Assembly (NCBI RefSeq): GCF_900107395.1
Contig: NZ_FNPW01000002.1
Span: 377,826-441,825, forward strand
Source of the DNA: Pseudomonas sp. NFIX28
GTDB lineage: Bacteria; Pseudomonadota; Gammaproteobacteria; Pseudomonadales; Pseudomonadaceae
Direction of reading: 5' to 3'
Length of the DNA stretch: 64,000 nt
The translations under genes were made by a program, and so were the position numbers. Below are positions 55,051 to 64,000 of this stretch, in pieces (the first letter of the stretch is position 1; the number at the start of each line of letters is the position of its first letter). The notes beneath the pieces were generated by a model. The model did no database searches and was not told the origin of the DNA. It worked only from the letters and a program-made list of their open reading frames with translations.

Positions 55051-56961
55051 ATGATTCGACTTCAGAACCTGACTTTACAGCGTGGTCCGCAACGTCTGCT
55101 AGAAGACGCCGAGCTGACCCTGCACGCCGGCCAGAAAGCCGGCCTGATCGGTGCCAACGGCGCCGGCAAATCCAGCCTGTTCGCCTTGCTGCGTGGCGAG
55201 TTGCACCCGGATTCGGGCGACTGCTTCCTGCCCGCCGACTGGCGCATCGCCCATATGCGCCAGGAGGTCGATACCCTCGAGCGCCTGGCGGTCGACTATG
55301 TGCTCGATGGCGACCTGCGTCTGCGCGAGGTCCAGCGTGAGCTGGCCGCCGCCGAGGCCGCCCATGACGGCGCGGCCCTGGCACGCCTGCATGCCGAGCT
55401 GGACAGCGCCGACGGTTATACCGCCGACGCCCGGGCGCGCAAATTGCTGGCCGGCCTGGGCTTCAGCAACGAGCAGATGGACCGTCAGGTCGGCGATTTT
55501 TCCGGCGGCTGGCGGATGCGCCTGAACCTTGCGCAGGCGCTGATGTGCCCATCGGACCTGTTGTTGCTCGACGAACCGACCAACCACTTGGACCTCGATG
55601 CGATCCTCTGGCTGGAGGACTGGCTCAAGGGCTACCCCGGTACCTTGCTGCTGATTTCCCACGACCGCGATTTCCTCGACGCCGTGGTCGACCATGTGGC
55701 GCACGTCGACCAGCGCAAGATCACGCTCTATCGCGGTGGCTACAGCGCCTTCGAGCGGGCTCGTGCCGAACGCCTGGCGCAACAGCAGCAAGCCTACGAG
55801 AAGCAGCAGGCGCAACGCGCGCACATGGAAAAGTACATCGCGCGCTTCAAGGCCCAGGCCACCAAGGCCCGTCAGGCCCAGAGCCGGATCAAGGCCCTGG
55901 AGCGGATGGAAGAGCTGTCCGCCGCTCATGTCGACTCTCCGTTCGATTTCGTTTTCCGCGAGTCGCAAAAGATCTCCAGCCCGCTGCTCGACCTGTCCGA
56001 TGCCCGCCTGGGTTACGGCGACAAGACCGTGCTGGAGAAGGTCAAGCTGCAACTGACTCCGGGTGCGCGCATCGGTCTGCTCGGCCCCAACGGTGCCGGT
56101 AAATCGACTCTGATCAAGAACCTTTCCGGCGAGCTGTCGCCGCTGGGCGGCCGCCTGACCCGTGGCGAGAACACCGTGGTCGGCTATTTCGCCCAGCACC
56201 AGCTGGACTCGCTCGATGCCAAGGCCAGCCCGTTGCTGCATTTGCAGCGCCTGGCGCCGACCGAGCGCGAGCAGACCCTGCGCGACTTCCTTGGTGGCTT
56301 CGACTTCCGTGGCGCGCGTATCGACGAGCCGGTGCTGAACTTCTCCGGCGGCGAAAAGGCGCGCCTGGCCCTGGCCCTGATCGCCTGGGATCGCCCGAAC
56401 CTGCTGCTGCTCGACGAACCGACCAACCACCTGGACCTGGAAATGCGCCTGGCGCTGACCATGGCCCTGCAAGAGTTCACCGGCGCGGTCTTGGTGGTTT
56501 CCCACGACCGTCACCTGCTGAAAAGCACCACCGACAATTTCTACCTGGTAGCCGACGGCAAGGTCGAGGAGTTCGACGGCGACCTGGACGACTATGCGCG
56601 CTGGCTGGTGGATTACCGCCTGCGCAACGCGCCGGTCAGCAGCATCGCGGCCAACCCGGACAAAACCGACAAAAAGGCCCAGCGCCAGGCCGCCGCGGCC
56701 CTGCGCCAGCAGTTGGCTCCGCACAAGCGTGAGGCCGACAAGCTGGAAACCGAGCTGGGCAAGGTCCACGAGCGGTTGGCAAAAATCGAAACCAGCCTCG
56801 GCGACAGTGGCCTCTATGAAGCCGCTCGCAAGGATGAATTGCGCGATCTGCTGGCTGAGCAGGCCAAGCTGAAAGTGCGCGAAGGCGAACTGGAAGAGGC
56901 CTGGATGGAAGCCCTGGAACTGTTGGAAAGCATGCAGGCGGAACTGGAAGCCTTGTCCTGA
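55051..56961 (+). CDS. ABC-F ATPase, YheS-like
   Basis: This 636-residue protein has two ABC domains and no membrane segment. The first has Walker A GANGAGKSS, signature FSGGWRMRL and Walker B LLLLDEPTNHLDLDAI; the second has GPNGAGKST, FSGGEKARL and LLLLDEPTNHLDLEM. The linker and C-terminal coiled coil (about 540-635) are those of YheS/Uup-type ABC-F proteins, which act on the ribosome. ATG at 55051 gives the family length. Confidence 0.93.
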   Translation: MIRLQNLTLQRGPQRLLEDAELTLHAGQKAGLIGANGAGKSSLFALLRGELHPDSGDCFLPADWRIAHMRQEVDTLERLAVDYVLDGDLRLREVQRELAAAEAAHDGAALARLHAELDSADGYTADARARKLLAGLGFSNEQMDRQVGDFSGGWRMRLNLAQALMCPSDLLLLDEPTNHLDLDAILWLEDWLKGYPGTLLLISHDRDFLDAVVDHVAHVDQRKITLYRGGYSAFERARAERLAQQQQAYEKQQAQRAHMEKYIARFKAQATKARQAQSRIKALERMEELSAAHVDSPFDFVFRESQKISSPLLDLSDARLGYGDKTVLEKVKLQLTPGARIGLLGPNGAGKSTLIKNLSGELSPLGGRLTRGENTVVGYFAQHQLDSLDAKASPLLHLQRLAPTEREQTLRDFLGGFDFRGARIDEPVLNFSGGEKARLALALIAWDRPNLLLLDEPTNHLDLEMRLALTMALQEFTGAVLVVSHDRHLLKSTTDNFYLVADGKVEEFDGDLDDYARWLVDYRLRNAPVSSIAANPDKTDKKAQRQAAAALRQQLAPHKREADKLETELGKVHERLAKIETSLGDSGLYEAARKDELRDLLAEQAKLKVREGELEEAWMEALELLESMQAELEALS

Positions 56962-57542
56962 TGGAAGCGTTCAAGCTGCCTTTGCCGGCCATGTGGATCG
57001 AGCCGTTGTGGGTCACCGTGCAGATCTTGCTGATCCTGCTGGCCGGTTACATTGCCCAGCGTTTCGTCGCACGCTGCCTGACCCGCCTGGGTGAGCGCTA
57101 TCCCTTCCCGCCGCAGCTGCTGATGCCGCTGCGTGGCGGCTTGCGCTGGCTGATCATGGGCAGCGCGCTGATCTTCGTCCTGGGGCGGCTCGGGGTTTCG
57201 GCGACGGTACTCTGGACGGCCCTGTCCGGTTTTGTCGCCGTTGCGGCGGTGGCCTTCTTCGCCATGTGGAGCGTGCTGTCCAACCTGCTCTGCGCGATCC
57301 TGATCTTTACCGTGGGCCCGTTCCGCATCGGCGATGTGGTCGAGCTGGTGGACACCCTCGACAAGCCGGGCATCAAAGGCCGCGTCGTGGCAATCAACCT
57401 GCTGTACACCTCGCTGATCGAGGCCGAGGAAGCCGGCACCGGCGGCGTCATGGTGCAAGTGCCCAACAGCCTGTTCTTCCAGCGCTCGGTACGTCGCTGG
57501 CGCGGCAGCGATGCGCTGTCGATAGGCTCCGGCGAGAAATAG
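56961..57542 (+). CDS. small MscS-family mechanosensitive channel
   Basis: This 193-residue protein has three membrane segments (about 14-36, 62-82 and 90-120) and then an MscS beta-domain (FRIGDVVELVDTLDKPGIKGRVVAINLLYTSLIEAEE; VQVPNSLFFQRSVRRW). It is shorter than MscS (286 residues) and lacks the C-terminal cage. Its ATG overlaps the stop of the ABC-F gene by one base. Confidence 0.9.
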   Translation: MEAFKLPLPAMWIEPLWVTVQILLILLAGYIAQRFVARCLTRLGERYPFPPQLLMPLRGGLRWLIMGSALIFVLGRLGVSATVLWTALSGFVAVAAVAFFAMWSVLSNLLCAILIFTVGPFRIGDVVELVDTLDKPGIKGRVVAINLLYTSLIEAEEAGTGGVMVQVPNSLFFQRSVRRWRGSDALSIGSGEK

Positions 57543-57560
57543 TCTCCCTGCGCCGTCTCT

Positions 57561-57669
57561 GTAGCCGCTGCCGAGCATCGCGAGGCTGCGATCGGCTGCG
57601 AAGCAGACGTGCTCTTGAGATCGCAGGAAGCTCCTGCGGACCTGAGCGCAGCCTTCGGCGGCGGCTACA
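57561..57669. repeat. REP-like inverted repeat of the GTAGCCGCTGCCGA type
   Basis: The arm at 57561-57594 begins GTAGCCGCTGCCGAGCATCG. The arm ending at 57669 is its inverted, diverged partner (GCGCAGCCTTCGGCGGCGGC). It is the same sequence class as 1728-1856. Confidence 0.7.
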
Positions 57670-57765
57670 GTCGGTCGGCGATATCTGTCCGACAAAAATC
57701 TATGGTCATCCGCCCGCCAGCGCATTAGCTTAAGCGTCCACGACGAATTCGAGCCGAGGTGTGCG

Positions 57766-58398
57766 ATGGTTCTTGAGACATGGCTGGCGTTTTTGGCCGC
57801 CTGCTGGGTGATCAGCCTTTCCCCGGGGGCCGGCGCGATTGCGTCGATGTCCTGCGGCCTGCAATACGGTTTCTGGCGCGGTTACTGGAACGCCCTGGGC
57901 CTGCAACTGGGCCTGGCCATGCAGATTGCGATTGTCGCGGCCGGCGTGGGGGCGATTCTTGCGGCATCCGCGACCGCCTTCTACGCGATCAAATGGTTCG
58001 GCGTGGCCTACCTGGTCTACCTCGCGGTCAAGCAGTGGCGCGCGCTGCCCAGCGATCTGAGCGACGACGCCGCGATCCGTCCGATCGGCAAACCCCTGGC
58101 GCTGGTGTTCCGCGGTTTCCTGGTCAACATCAGCAACCCCAAGGCGTTGGTGTTCATGCTCGCGGTCCTGCCGCAGTTCATCGATCCCCACGCGCCGCTG
58201 GTGAAGCAATACCTGATCCTTGGCGCCACCATGATTTTCGTCGACCTGATTGTCATGGCCGGCTACACCGGCCTGGCCTCCAGGGTCTTGCGCCTGCTGC
58301 GTACGCCTACCCAGCAACGGCGTATGAACCGCACCTTCGCCGGTCTGTTCCTCGGTGCCGCGGGGTTGCTGGCGACCCTTCGCAAAGCGCCGGCCTAA
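57766..58398 (+). CDS. LysE/RhtB-family exporter
   Basis: This 210-residue protein has six membrane segments and the LysE-family motifs SLSPGAGAIASMSCGLQYGFWRG and FLVNISNPKALVFMLAVLPQF. It exports amino acids or related molecules; the substrate is unknown. A strong terminator follows. Confidence 0.9.
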   Translation: MVLETWLAFLAACWVISLSPGAGAIASMSCGLQYGFWRGYWNALGLQLGLAMQIAIVAAGVGAILAASATAFYAIKWFGVAYLVYLAVKQWRALPSDLSDDAAIRPIGKPLALVFRGFLVNISNPKALVFMLAVLPQFIDPHAPLVKQYLILGATMIFVDLIVMAGYTGLASRVLRLLRTPTQQRRMNRTFAGLFLGAAGLLATLRKAPA

Positions 58399-58412
58399 GA
58401 GACTGGCCATAT

Positions 58413-58442
58413 AAAAAAAGCGCCCTTGCGGGCGCTTTTTTT
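58413..58442. terminator. intrinsic terminator after the LysE-family gene
   Basis: AAAAAAAGCGCCC pairs with GGGCGCTTTTTTT around TTGC. It can act in both directions. Confidence 0.95.
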
Positions 58443-58657
58443 GTGCGTGCGTCTCAGCCGGGCAAACCCATGAATCGCTCCTCGGCGGCACCAGGATTTA
58501 TTTCATGTTCGTTCAGGAAGCCCCGGACCCCAGGTGATTCAAGGCTTTGGCCCAGCATCAAGCGCCGCTGAGCCTGGGCGGCGGCATGACAGCGCTTGAG
58601 TGAAACTCATTGGAAGTGAACAATGTGTTACTTCGTATTTCCATTTGAGATTCGTTC

Positions 58658-60556
58658 ATGACTGCCCCCTCCCGTTTTCTGGCGTGGCTCGTGCTGCCAG
58701 TATTGGCCCTGTGCAGCTCCAACCTGCTGGCGGACACCGTAGAAGGCGCGCCCAAGGCGCTGCATCTGCTCGACTACATTGGCGCGGACTATCCACCGAC
58801 GGTCGAGGCGGGCAAGGTCATCGACGACTCCGAGTACCGTGAACAGGTCGAGTTTCTCGGCGTGTTGCAGGGGCTGGTCGCCGATTTGCCGGCCAAGCCG
58901 GAAAAAGCCGAGCTGGAGCAGGGCGTCGCCGGCCTCAACGACGCGGTCAAGGCCAAGGCGGACGGCGCTCTCGTCGCCCGTCAGGCGCGGCAGCTGGGCG
59001 CCAGGCTGGCGGTGGCCTACGAGGTCAGCCAGGCCCCGATCATCACTCCGGACCCGAGCCGTGGCGCGCCGTTGTATGCCCAGCATTGCTCGGTGTGCCA
59101 TGGCGACACCGGTGCCGGCGACGGCCCGGCGGGTGTTGGCCTGACCCCGCCACCGGCCAACCTGCGGGATGCGGCGCGCACGGATCACCTGAGCCTCTAC
59201 GCGATCTACAACACTCTCGGCCTGGGCGTCGAAGGCACCGACATGCCGTCGTTCGCCGATCAGCTGGACGACCGCCAGCGCTGGGACTTGGCGACCTATA
59301 TCGCCGGTTTCACCGCCGACCCGGCCGCGGCGAAGGGCGACAAGAGCTACAACCTCGCCGACCTGGCCCGTCAGACCCCAAGCGAAGTAGAGGCCGCCGA
59401 AGGCCCGCAGGCCGCAGCCACCTTCCGTGCCCAGCGGGCCCAGCCGCCACAGGTCAAGCGTGGCCCGGCGCAGTTGCTCGATTACACCGCCTCGACCCTG
59501 GACAAGAGCATGGCCGCCTACCGCACCGGTGACCGCGAACAGGCCTACGACCTGTCGGTGGCGGCGTACCTGGAAGGCTTCGAGCTGGTGGAAAGCTCCC
59601 TCGACAACGTCGACGCCACTGTGCGCAAGGACACCGAGAAAGCCCTGATGGCCTACCGCCAGGCGTTGCAGGACGGCTTGCCGGTGGAGCAGGCCGAGCA
59701 GCGCCTGGATGCCGCCAAGGCCAAGCTGACAGAGTCGGCGGGCCTGTTGGGCAGTGACGGCTTGAGTTGGTCGCTGAGCTATATTTCCGGCCTGCTGATT
59801 CTGCTGCGCGAAGGCCTGGAAGCGATCCTGGTGCTGGCGGCGATCCTGGCCTTCCTGCGCAATACCGGCCAGCAGTCGGCGGTGCGCAGCGTCAACATCG
59901 GCTGGGCCCTGGCCTTGCTGGCCGGCCTGGCGACCTGGGCGCTGGCGGCGTATGTGATCGACGTCAGCGGCTCCCAGCGCGAGTTGCTGGAAGGCGCCAC
60001 GGCCTTGTTCGCCAGTGTCATGGTGCTGTGGCTCGGCGTGTGGATGCATGACCGCCGGCACGCGGCGGCCTGGCAGGACTACATCAAGAGCAGCCTGGTG
60101 GGTGGCGGCGGACGTTTCGGCTTTGCGGTGCTGGCGTTTTTCTCGGTCTATCGCGAACTGTTCGAAGTGATCCTGTTTTACGAAACCTTGTGGCTGCAGG
60201 CGGGCCCGGCGGGTCATAACGCGGTGCTGGCCGGCGGCGCCACGGCGCTGGTGCTGCTGTTCGGCCTGGCCTGGGTGATCCTGCGCGGCTCGGCCAAGCT
60301 GCCGCTGGCCCTGTTCTTCGGCATCAACGCAGCGTTGCTGTGCGCCTTGTCGGTGGTGTTTGCCGGGCATGGCGTCAAGGCGCTGCAGGAGGCCGGGGTC
60401 TTCGGCACGCGGCCGGTGGCATTCTTCGACTTCGATTGGCTGGGGATCCACGCCGATGCCTACTCGCTGGCGGCACAGGCGGTGGCGATCGTGGCGATCA
60501 TCGTGCTTTACAGTCGCAGCCGCATCGCCGAAAAACGCCGGGCTCAGGTTTCCTGA
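58658..60556 (+). CDS. cytochrome c-FTR1 iron permease fusion
   Basis: This 632-residue protein has a signal peptide (to about residue 25), a periplasmic monohaem domain with C144-x-x-C147-H148 (QHCSVCHG) and a C-terminal FTR1 permease with seven membrane segments. The two REXXE iron motifs are R384-E388 (REGLE) and R499-E503 (RELFE). The fused haem suggests that ferrous iron is oxidised before uptake, as in other FTR1 systems. No clear Fur box was seen in the 259-base gap upstream. Confidence 0.88.
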   Translation: MTAPSRFLAWLVLPVLALCSSNLLADTVEGAPKALHLLDYIGADYPPTVEAGKVIDDSEYREQVEFLGVLQGLVADLPAKPEKAELEQGVAGLNDAVKAKADGALVARQARQLGARLAVAYEVSQAPIITPDPSRGAPLYAQHCSVCHGDTGAGDGPAGVGLTPPPANLRDAARTDHLSLYAIYNTLGLGVEGTDMPSFADQLDDRQRWDLATYIAGFTADPAAAKGDKSYNLADLARQTPSEVEAAEGPQAAATFRAQRAQPPQVKRGPAQLLDYTASTLDKSMAAYRTGDREQAYDLSVAAYLEGFELVESSLDNVDATVRKDTEKALMAYRQALQDGLPVEQAEQRLDAAKAKLTESAGLLGSDGLSWSLSYISGLLILLREGLEAILVLAAILAFLRNTGQQSAVRSVNIGWALALLAGLATWALAAYVIDVSGSQRELLEGATALFASVMVLWLGVWMHDRRHAAAWQDYIKSSLVGGGGRFGFAVLAFFSVYRELFEVILFYETLWLQAGPAGHNAVLAGGATALVLLFGLAWVILRGSAKLPLALFFGINAALLCALSVVFAGHGVKALQEAGVFGTRPVAFFDFDWLGIHADAYSLAAQAVAIVAIIVLYSRSRIAEKRRAQVS

Positions 60557-60574
60557 CGTACTCGCTTCGCGCAT

Positions 60575-60639
60575 GATCGCGGGCAAGCCGTGCTTCTACA
60601 GGTCATCGAGATCTGTAGGAGCGCGGCTTGCCCGCGATG
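60575..60639. repeat. paired REP elements
   Basis: The arm at 60575 (ATCGCGGGCAAGCCGTGCTTC) faces the arm ending at 60639 (TGTAGGAGCGCGGCTTGCCC). They lie between the FTR1 gene and the YaiI-type gene. Confidence 0.75.
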
Positions 60640-60658
60640 CTTTCAGAGGAATAACGCA

Positions 60659-61114
60659 ATGCGTGTGTGGATCGATGCCGACGCCTGCCCCAAGGCGGCG
60701 AAGGATCAGGTAGTCAGGTTTGTCCTCAAGCGCCAGTTCGAGCTGGTGCTGGTGGCGGGGCAGCCGCAGATCAAGCCGGCCTTTGCCTGCGTCAAGCTGA
60801 TCGTGGTGCCTAGCGGCCCGGATGCGGCCGACGATTATCTGGTGGAGCACGCCCTGCCGGGCGAACTGGTGATCTGCAGCGACGTGCCCCTGGCCGACCG
60901 GTTGGTGAAGAAGGGTGTCGCGGCCCTCGACCCGCGGGGCAAGGAGTTCGATGCGCAGAACATGGGCGAGCGGTTGGCGGTGCGTAATCTGTTTACCGAT
61001 CTGCGCGAGCAGGGGCAGGTCGGGGGTGGGCAAGGCCCTTATGGGGACCGGGAGAAGCAGGCTTTCGCCAATGCCCTGGACCGGATCCTGACGCGGCTGG
61101 CGCGTCAGGCCTGA
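60659..61114 (+). CDS. YaiI/YqxD (UPF0178) protein
   Basis: This 151-residue protein has the PIN-like family signature MRVWIDADACPKAAKDQ, then VPSGPDAADDYLVEHA and VICSDVPLADRLVKKG. The aspartates resemble a metal nuclease site, but no activity is established. GAGGAA lies before the ATG. Confidence 0.9.
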   Translation: MRVWIDADACPKAAKDQVVRFVLKRQFELVLVAGQPQIKPAFACVKLIVVPSGPDAADDYLVEHALPGELVICSDVPLADRLVKKGVAALDPRGKEFDAQNMGERLAVRNLFTDLREQGQVGGGQGPYGDREKQAFANALDRILTRLARQA

Positions 61115-61161
61115 CGATTGTGCGAGGCGAGGGCGCTTGCCTGCTCGCCACGCTTGCCGGG

Positions 61162-61830
61162 TTATTCGTCGTTTTCGTGGGTCAGTTCCAGCACTCGATC
61201 CACCAGCTTATTGATGCCGGCCGCGGCTTCGCTGATGGATTGCGCGAGCATGTAGGCCGGGGTGCTGACCAGCTTGCGCGCCTTGTCCTCGATGATGTCG
61301 CTGACGGCGCATTCTGCGTGGGTCGCGCCCATCTTGCCCACGGCGGCAGCGGTATCGGCGTCGTTGCCGATGGTGCAGGTAACGCCCGGGCCGTAGATTT
61401 TCGCCGCCAGTGCCGGCGAAATGCAGATCAGGCCCACCGGCTTGCCGGCTTCGGCGAAGGCCTCGGCCAACGCCAGGACATCCGGCTGGACCGTGCAGCC
61501 AGGTCCTTCCACGGCGAAATTGGACAGGTTCTTGGCCGCGCCAAAGCCGCCCGGCACAATCAGCGCGTCGAAGTCTTCGGCATTGGCGTCGCGGATGTCT
61601 TTGACCTGGCCGCGGGCGATGCGCGCCGACTCCACCAGGACGTTGCGCGACTCGGGCATCTCTTCGCCGGTCAGGTGGTTGATCACATGCAGCTGGGCGA
61701 TGTTCGGGGCGAAGCACTGCACCTGCGCGCCGCGCTGATCCAGGCGCAGCAGGGTGATGACGCTTTCATGGATCTCGGCACCGTCATAGACGCCACAGCC
61801 GGAAAGGATCACTGCAACTTTTTTGCTCAT
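61162..61830 (-). CDS. elbB: glyoxalase ElbB (DJ-1/PfpI-like)
   Basis: This 222-residue protein matches E. coli ElbB: KVAVILSGCGVYDGAEIHESV at the N-terminus, then IVPGGFGAAKNLSNFAVEGPG and GLICISPALAAKIYG with the nucleophile-type cysteine. It is a DJ-1 superfamily member with reported weak glyoxalase activity; its physiological role is unclear. Confidence 0.93.
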   Translation of the reverse strand: MSKKVAVILSGCGVYDGAEIHESVITLLRLDQRGAQVQCFAPNIAQLHVINHLTGEEMPESRNVLVESARIARGQVKDIRDANAEDFDALIVPGGFGAAKNLSNFAVEGPGCTVQPDVLALAEAFAEAGKPVGLICISPALAAKIYGPGVTCTIGNDADTAAAVGKMGATHAECAVSDIIEDKARKLVSTPAYMLAQSISEAAAGINKLVDRVLELTHENDE

Positions 61831-62180
61831 GGTTTTTTCTCCAGATTCATGGCGTTAAATGTCCACTAATTTGCCGCCCGTGGCCATAGGGCTATCTCGC
61901 CGCCCGACCTAATCTTCGACCAGCATTGCGCCCAGGCGTGTCATGAATTTCAATCTTTATGCGGTGCCGTTTTCTGGGTCTCGATGGCGCAAGCCTGAGC
62001 TGGGCCGGTTCCGCAAGTTCGGGTGGAGCGGTGCTGGAGAGTCGCCCGGGGGCACTGAAGAGAGGGAGCTGCTGCGGCTGGCGTCGGTGAGGCTATGGCC
62101 GGCCGGCGCCTTGGGCGGGGTCGGCCTGGCCGGCTGCGGCCTGCTCGGCGGCATTGCGCTTTGCTGCTGGCTGAGCCGTC
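61831..62180. other. gene-free stretch between elbB and the DedA gene
   Basis: This 350-base gap contains a promoter-like AT-rich part near elbB and then GC-rich sequence. A 96-codon frame at 61943-62233 is not supported (see rejected items). I see no RNA gene or clear operator. Confidence 0.5.
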
Positions 62181-62813
62181 TTATTCGACGGGCGTCCTGG
62201 GCTTGCAGCTGTCGTTCTGTTCGTTCTGCTTGACCTGCTCGGCCTCGTAGATCGCCTTGGCCAGCCGCGCATTCTTGAAGCGGCGACGCAGCCACAGGGC
62301 AAAACCCAGCACCAGCAAGGCGCCGAGCACCCACAGTTCGTATTTCTTGATGCTGCCCAGCATGCCTTCGAGCACGGCGCCGAAGTGATAGGCCGCAGCG
62401 GCCAGGGCGGCGGCCCAGATCGCGGCGCCAATGCCGTTGAGCAACAGATAACGTCCCGGCGGATATCCCGACAATCCGATGGCCACCGGCATCACGGTAC
62501 GCAGGCCGTAGACGAAGCGAAAGCTCAGCACCCAGATATCCGGATGCTTGCGGATATGCTCCAGCGCCCGATCGCCCATCAATTGCCAGCGCGGCTTGCG
62601 TGCCAGCAACTTGCGCCCGTGCTTGCGCCCCAGGAAGTACCACAGCTGGTCGCCGGCATAGCTGCCGAAGAACGCCACGACCACCACCAGGTTGATGTCC
62701 ATGTATCCGCGAAACGCGAGGAAGCCGGCCAGGACCAGGATGGTCTCGCCTTCGAAGAATGTGCCGAGAAAGAGGGCGAAGTAGCCGAATTCCTGAAGAA
62801 ATTGTTGGAGCAT
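62181..62813 (-). CDS. DedA-family membrane protein
   Basis: This 210-residue protein has five to six membrane segments and the DedA motifs FFEGETILVLAGFLAFRGY and FRFVYGLRTVMPVAIGLSG, with the conserved basic residues. DedA proteins are putative lipid scramblases/undecaprenyl phosphate flippases needed for envelope integrity. It is the counterpart of P. aeruginosa PA5244, next to hemB. Confidence 0.9.
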   Translation of the reverse strand: MLQQFLQEFGYFALFLGTFFEGETILVLAGFLAFRGYMDINLVVVVAFFGSYAGDQLWYFLGRKHGRKLLARKPRWQLMGDRALEHIRKHPDIWVLSFRFVYGLRTVMPVAIGLSGYPPGRYLLLNGIGAAIWAAALAAAAYHFGAVLEGMLGSIKKYELWVLGALLVLGFALWLRRRFKNARLAKAIYEAEQVKQNEQNDSCKPRTPVE

Positions 62814-62894
62814 TGTCTGGATGCTGGCGAAATGAACGCGCAGCCTAACCCTTCAAGCCCATGGAGGAAAGTATCCAAATGTGTCTCGACGTGA

Positions 62895-64000
<1,106 letters not shown>

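Noticed and set aside
61943..62233. 96-codon plus-strand frame between elbB and the DedA gene
   Set aside because: It overlaps the DedA 3' end by 53 bases, has no good ribosome site, and the product has no recognisable pattern; its hydrophobic part mirrors the GC-rich opposite strand.

Overview
The window is a GC-rich chromosomal segment of a fluorescent Pseudomonas (P. fluorescens/protegens/chlororaphis type). Gene content and order match the P. aeruginosa stretch that runs from dadA-dadX through glnK-amtB, dapF-lysA and cyaA to algR, hemCD, algP and hemB. Small REP-type palindromes with the GTAGGAGCGAGGCTTGCCCGCGA-like core, typical of the P. fluorescens group, sit between several genes. 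Genus assignment is firm; species is not resolved.

Layout. 1-8 kb: a MocR-type regulator divergent from a DUF1127 protein, a PauB4-like FAD oxidoreductase, and the D-alanine catabolic locus (dadR divergent from dadA, then a Rid protein, dadX and the polyamine regulator pauR). 8-20 kb: cytochrome c5, an acetyl-CoA hydrolase/transferase-like enzyme, xpt, rep, a GGDEF/EAL protein with a possible Fur box, a MATE exporter, a LysR regulator and a Cache-type chemoreceptor. 20-23 kb: a periplasmic DUF4432 protein and comM (yifB).

23.1-29.8 kb is the most unusual part: seven tightly coupled minus-strand genes between comM and ubiK, which are close neighbours in P. aeruginosa. Four of them match, by protein family, the enzymes that make cytidine diphosphoramidate for the O-methyl phosphoramidate capsule modification of Campylobacter jejuni (Cj1415-Cj1418): a PEP-synthase-like glutamine kinase, a class I amidotransferase-like hydrolase, a nucleotidyltransferase and an APS-kinase-like kinase. 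The other three are a CDP-glycerol glycerophosphotransferase-like protein, a formyltransferase-like protein and an unrecognised 188-residue protein. I infer that the operon builds and transfers a phosphoramidate-type group onto a surface glycan or small molecule.

30-46 kb is conserved core: ubiK; glnK-amtB behind a sigma-54 promoter with two NtrC-like sites; yjbQ; sutA; the minus-strand run lptM, lysA, dapF, DUF484, xerC, yigB; cyaY, rnk, cyaA, a GST and argH. 46-64 kb: algR (with no algZ/fimS beside it), hemC-hemD-hemX-hemY, a DsbB homologue that lacks one catalytic cysteine, algQ, an FKBP, the repeat-rich algP, an ABC-F protein, a small MscS-like channel, a LysE-type exporter, a cytochrome c-FTR1 iron permease fusion, a YaiI-family protein, elbB, a DedA protein and the first 326 codons of hemB, which has an exact AlgR-box match upstream. 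No rRNA, tRNA, CRISPR array, prophage or insertion sequence was seen.
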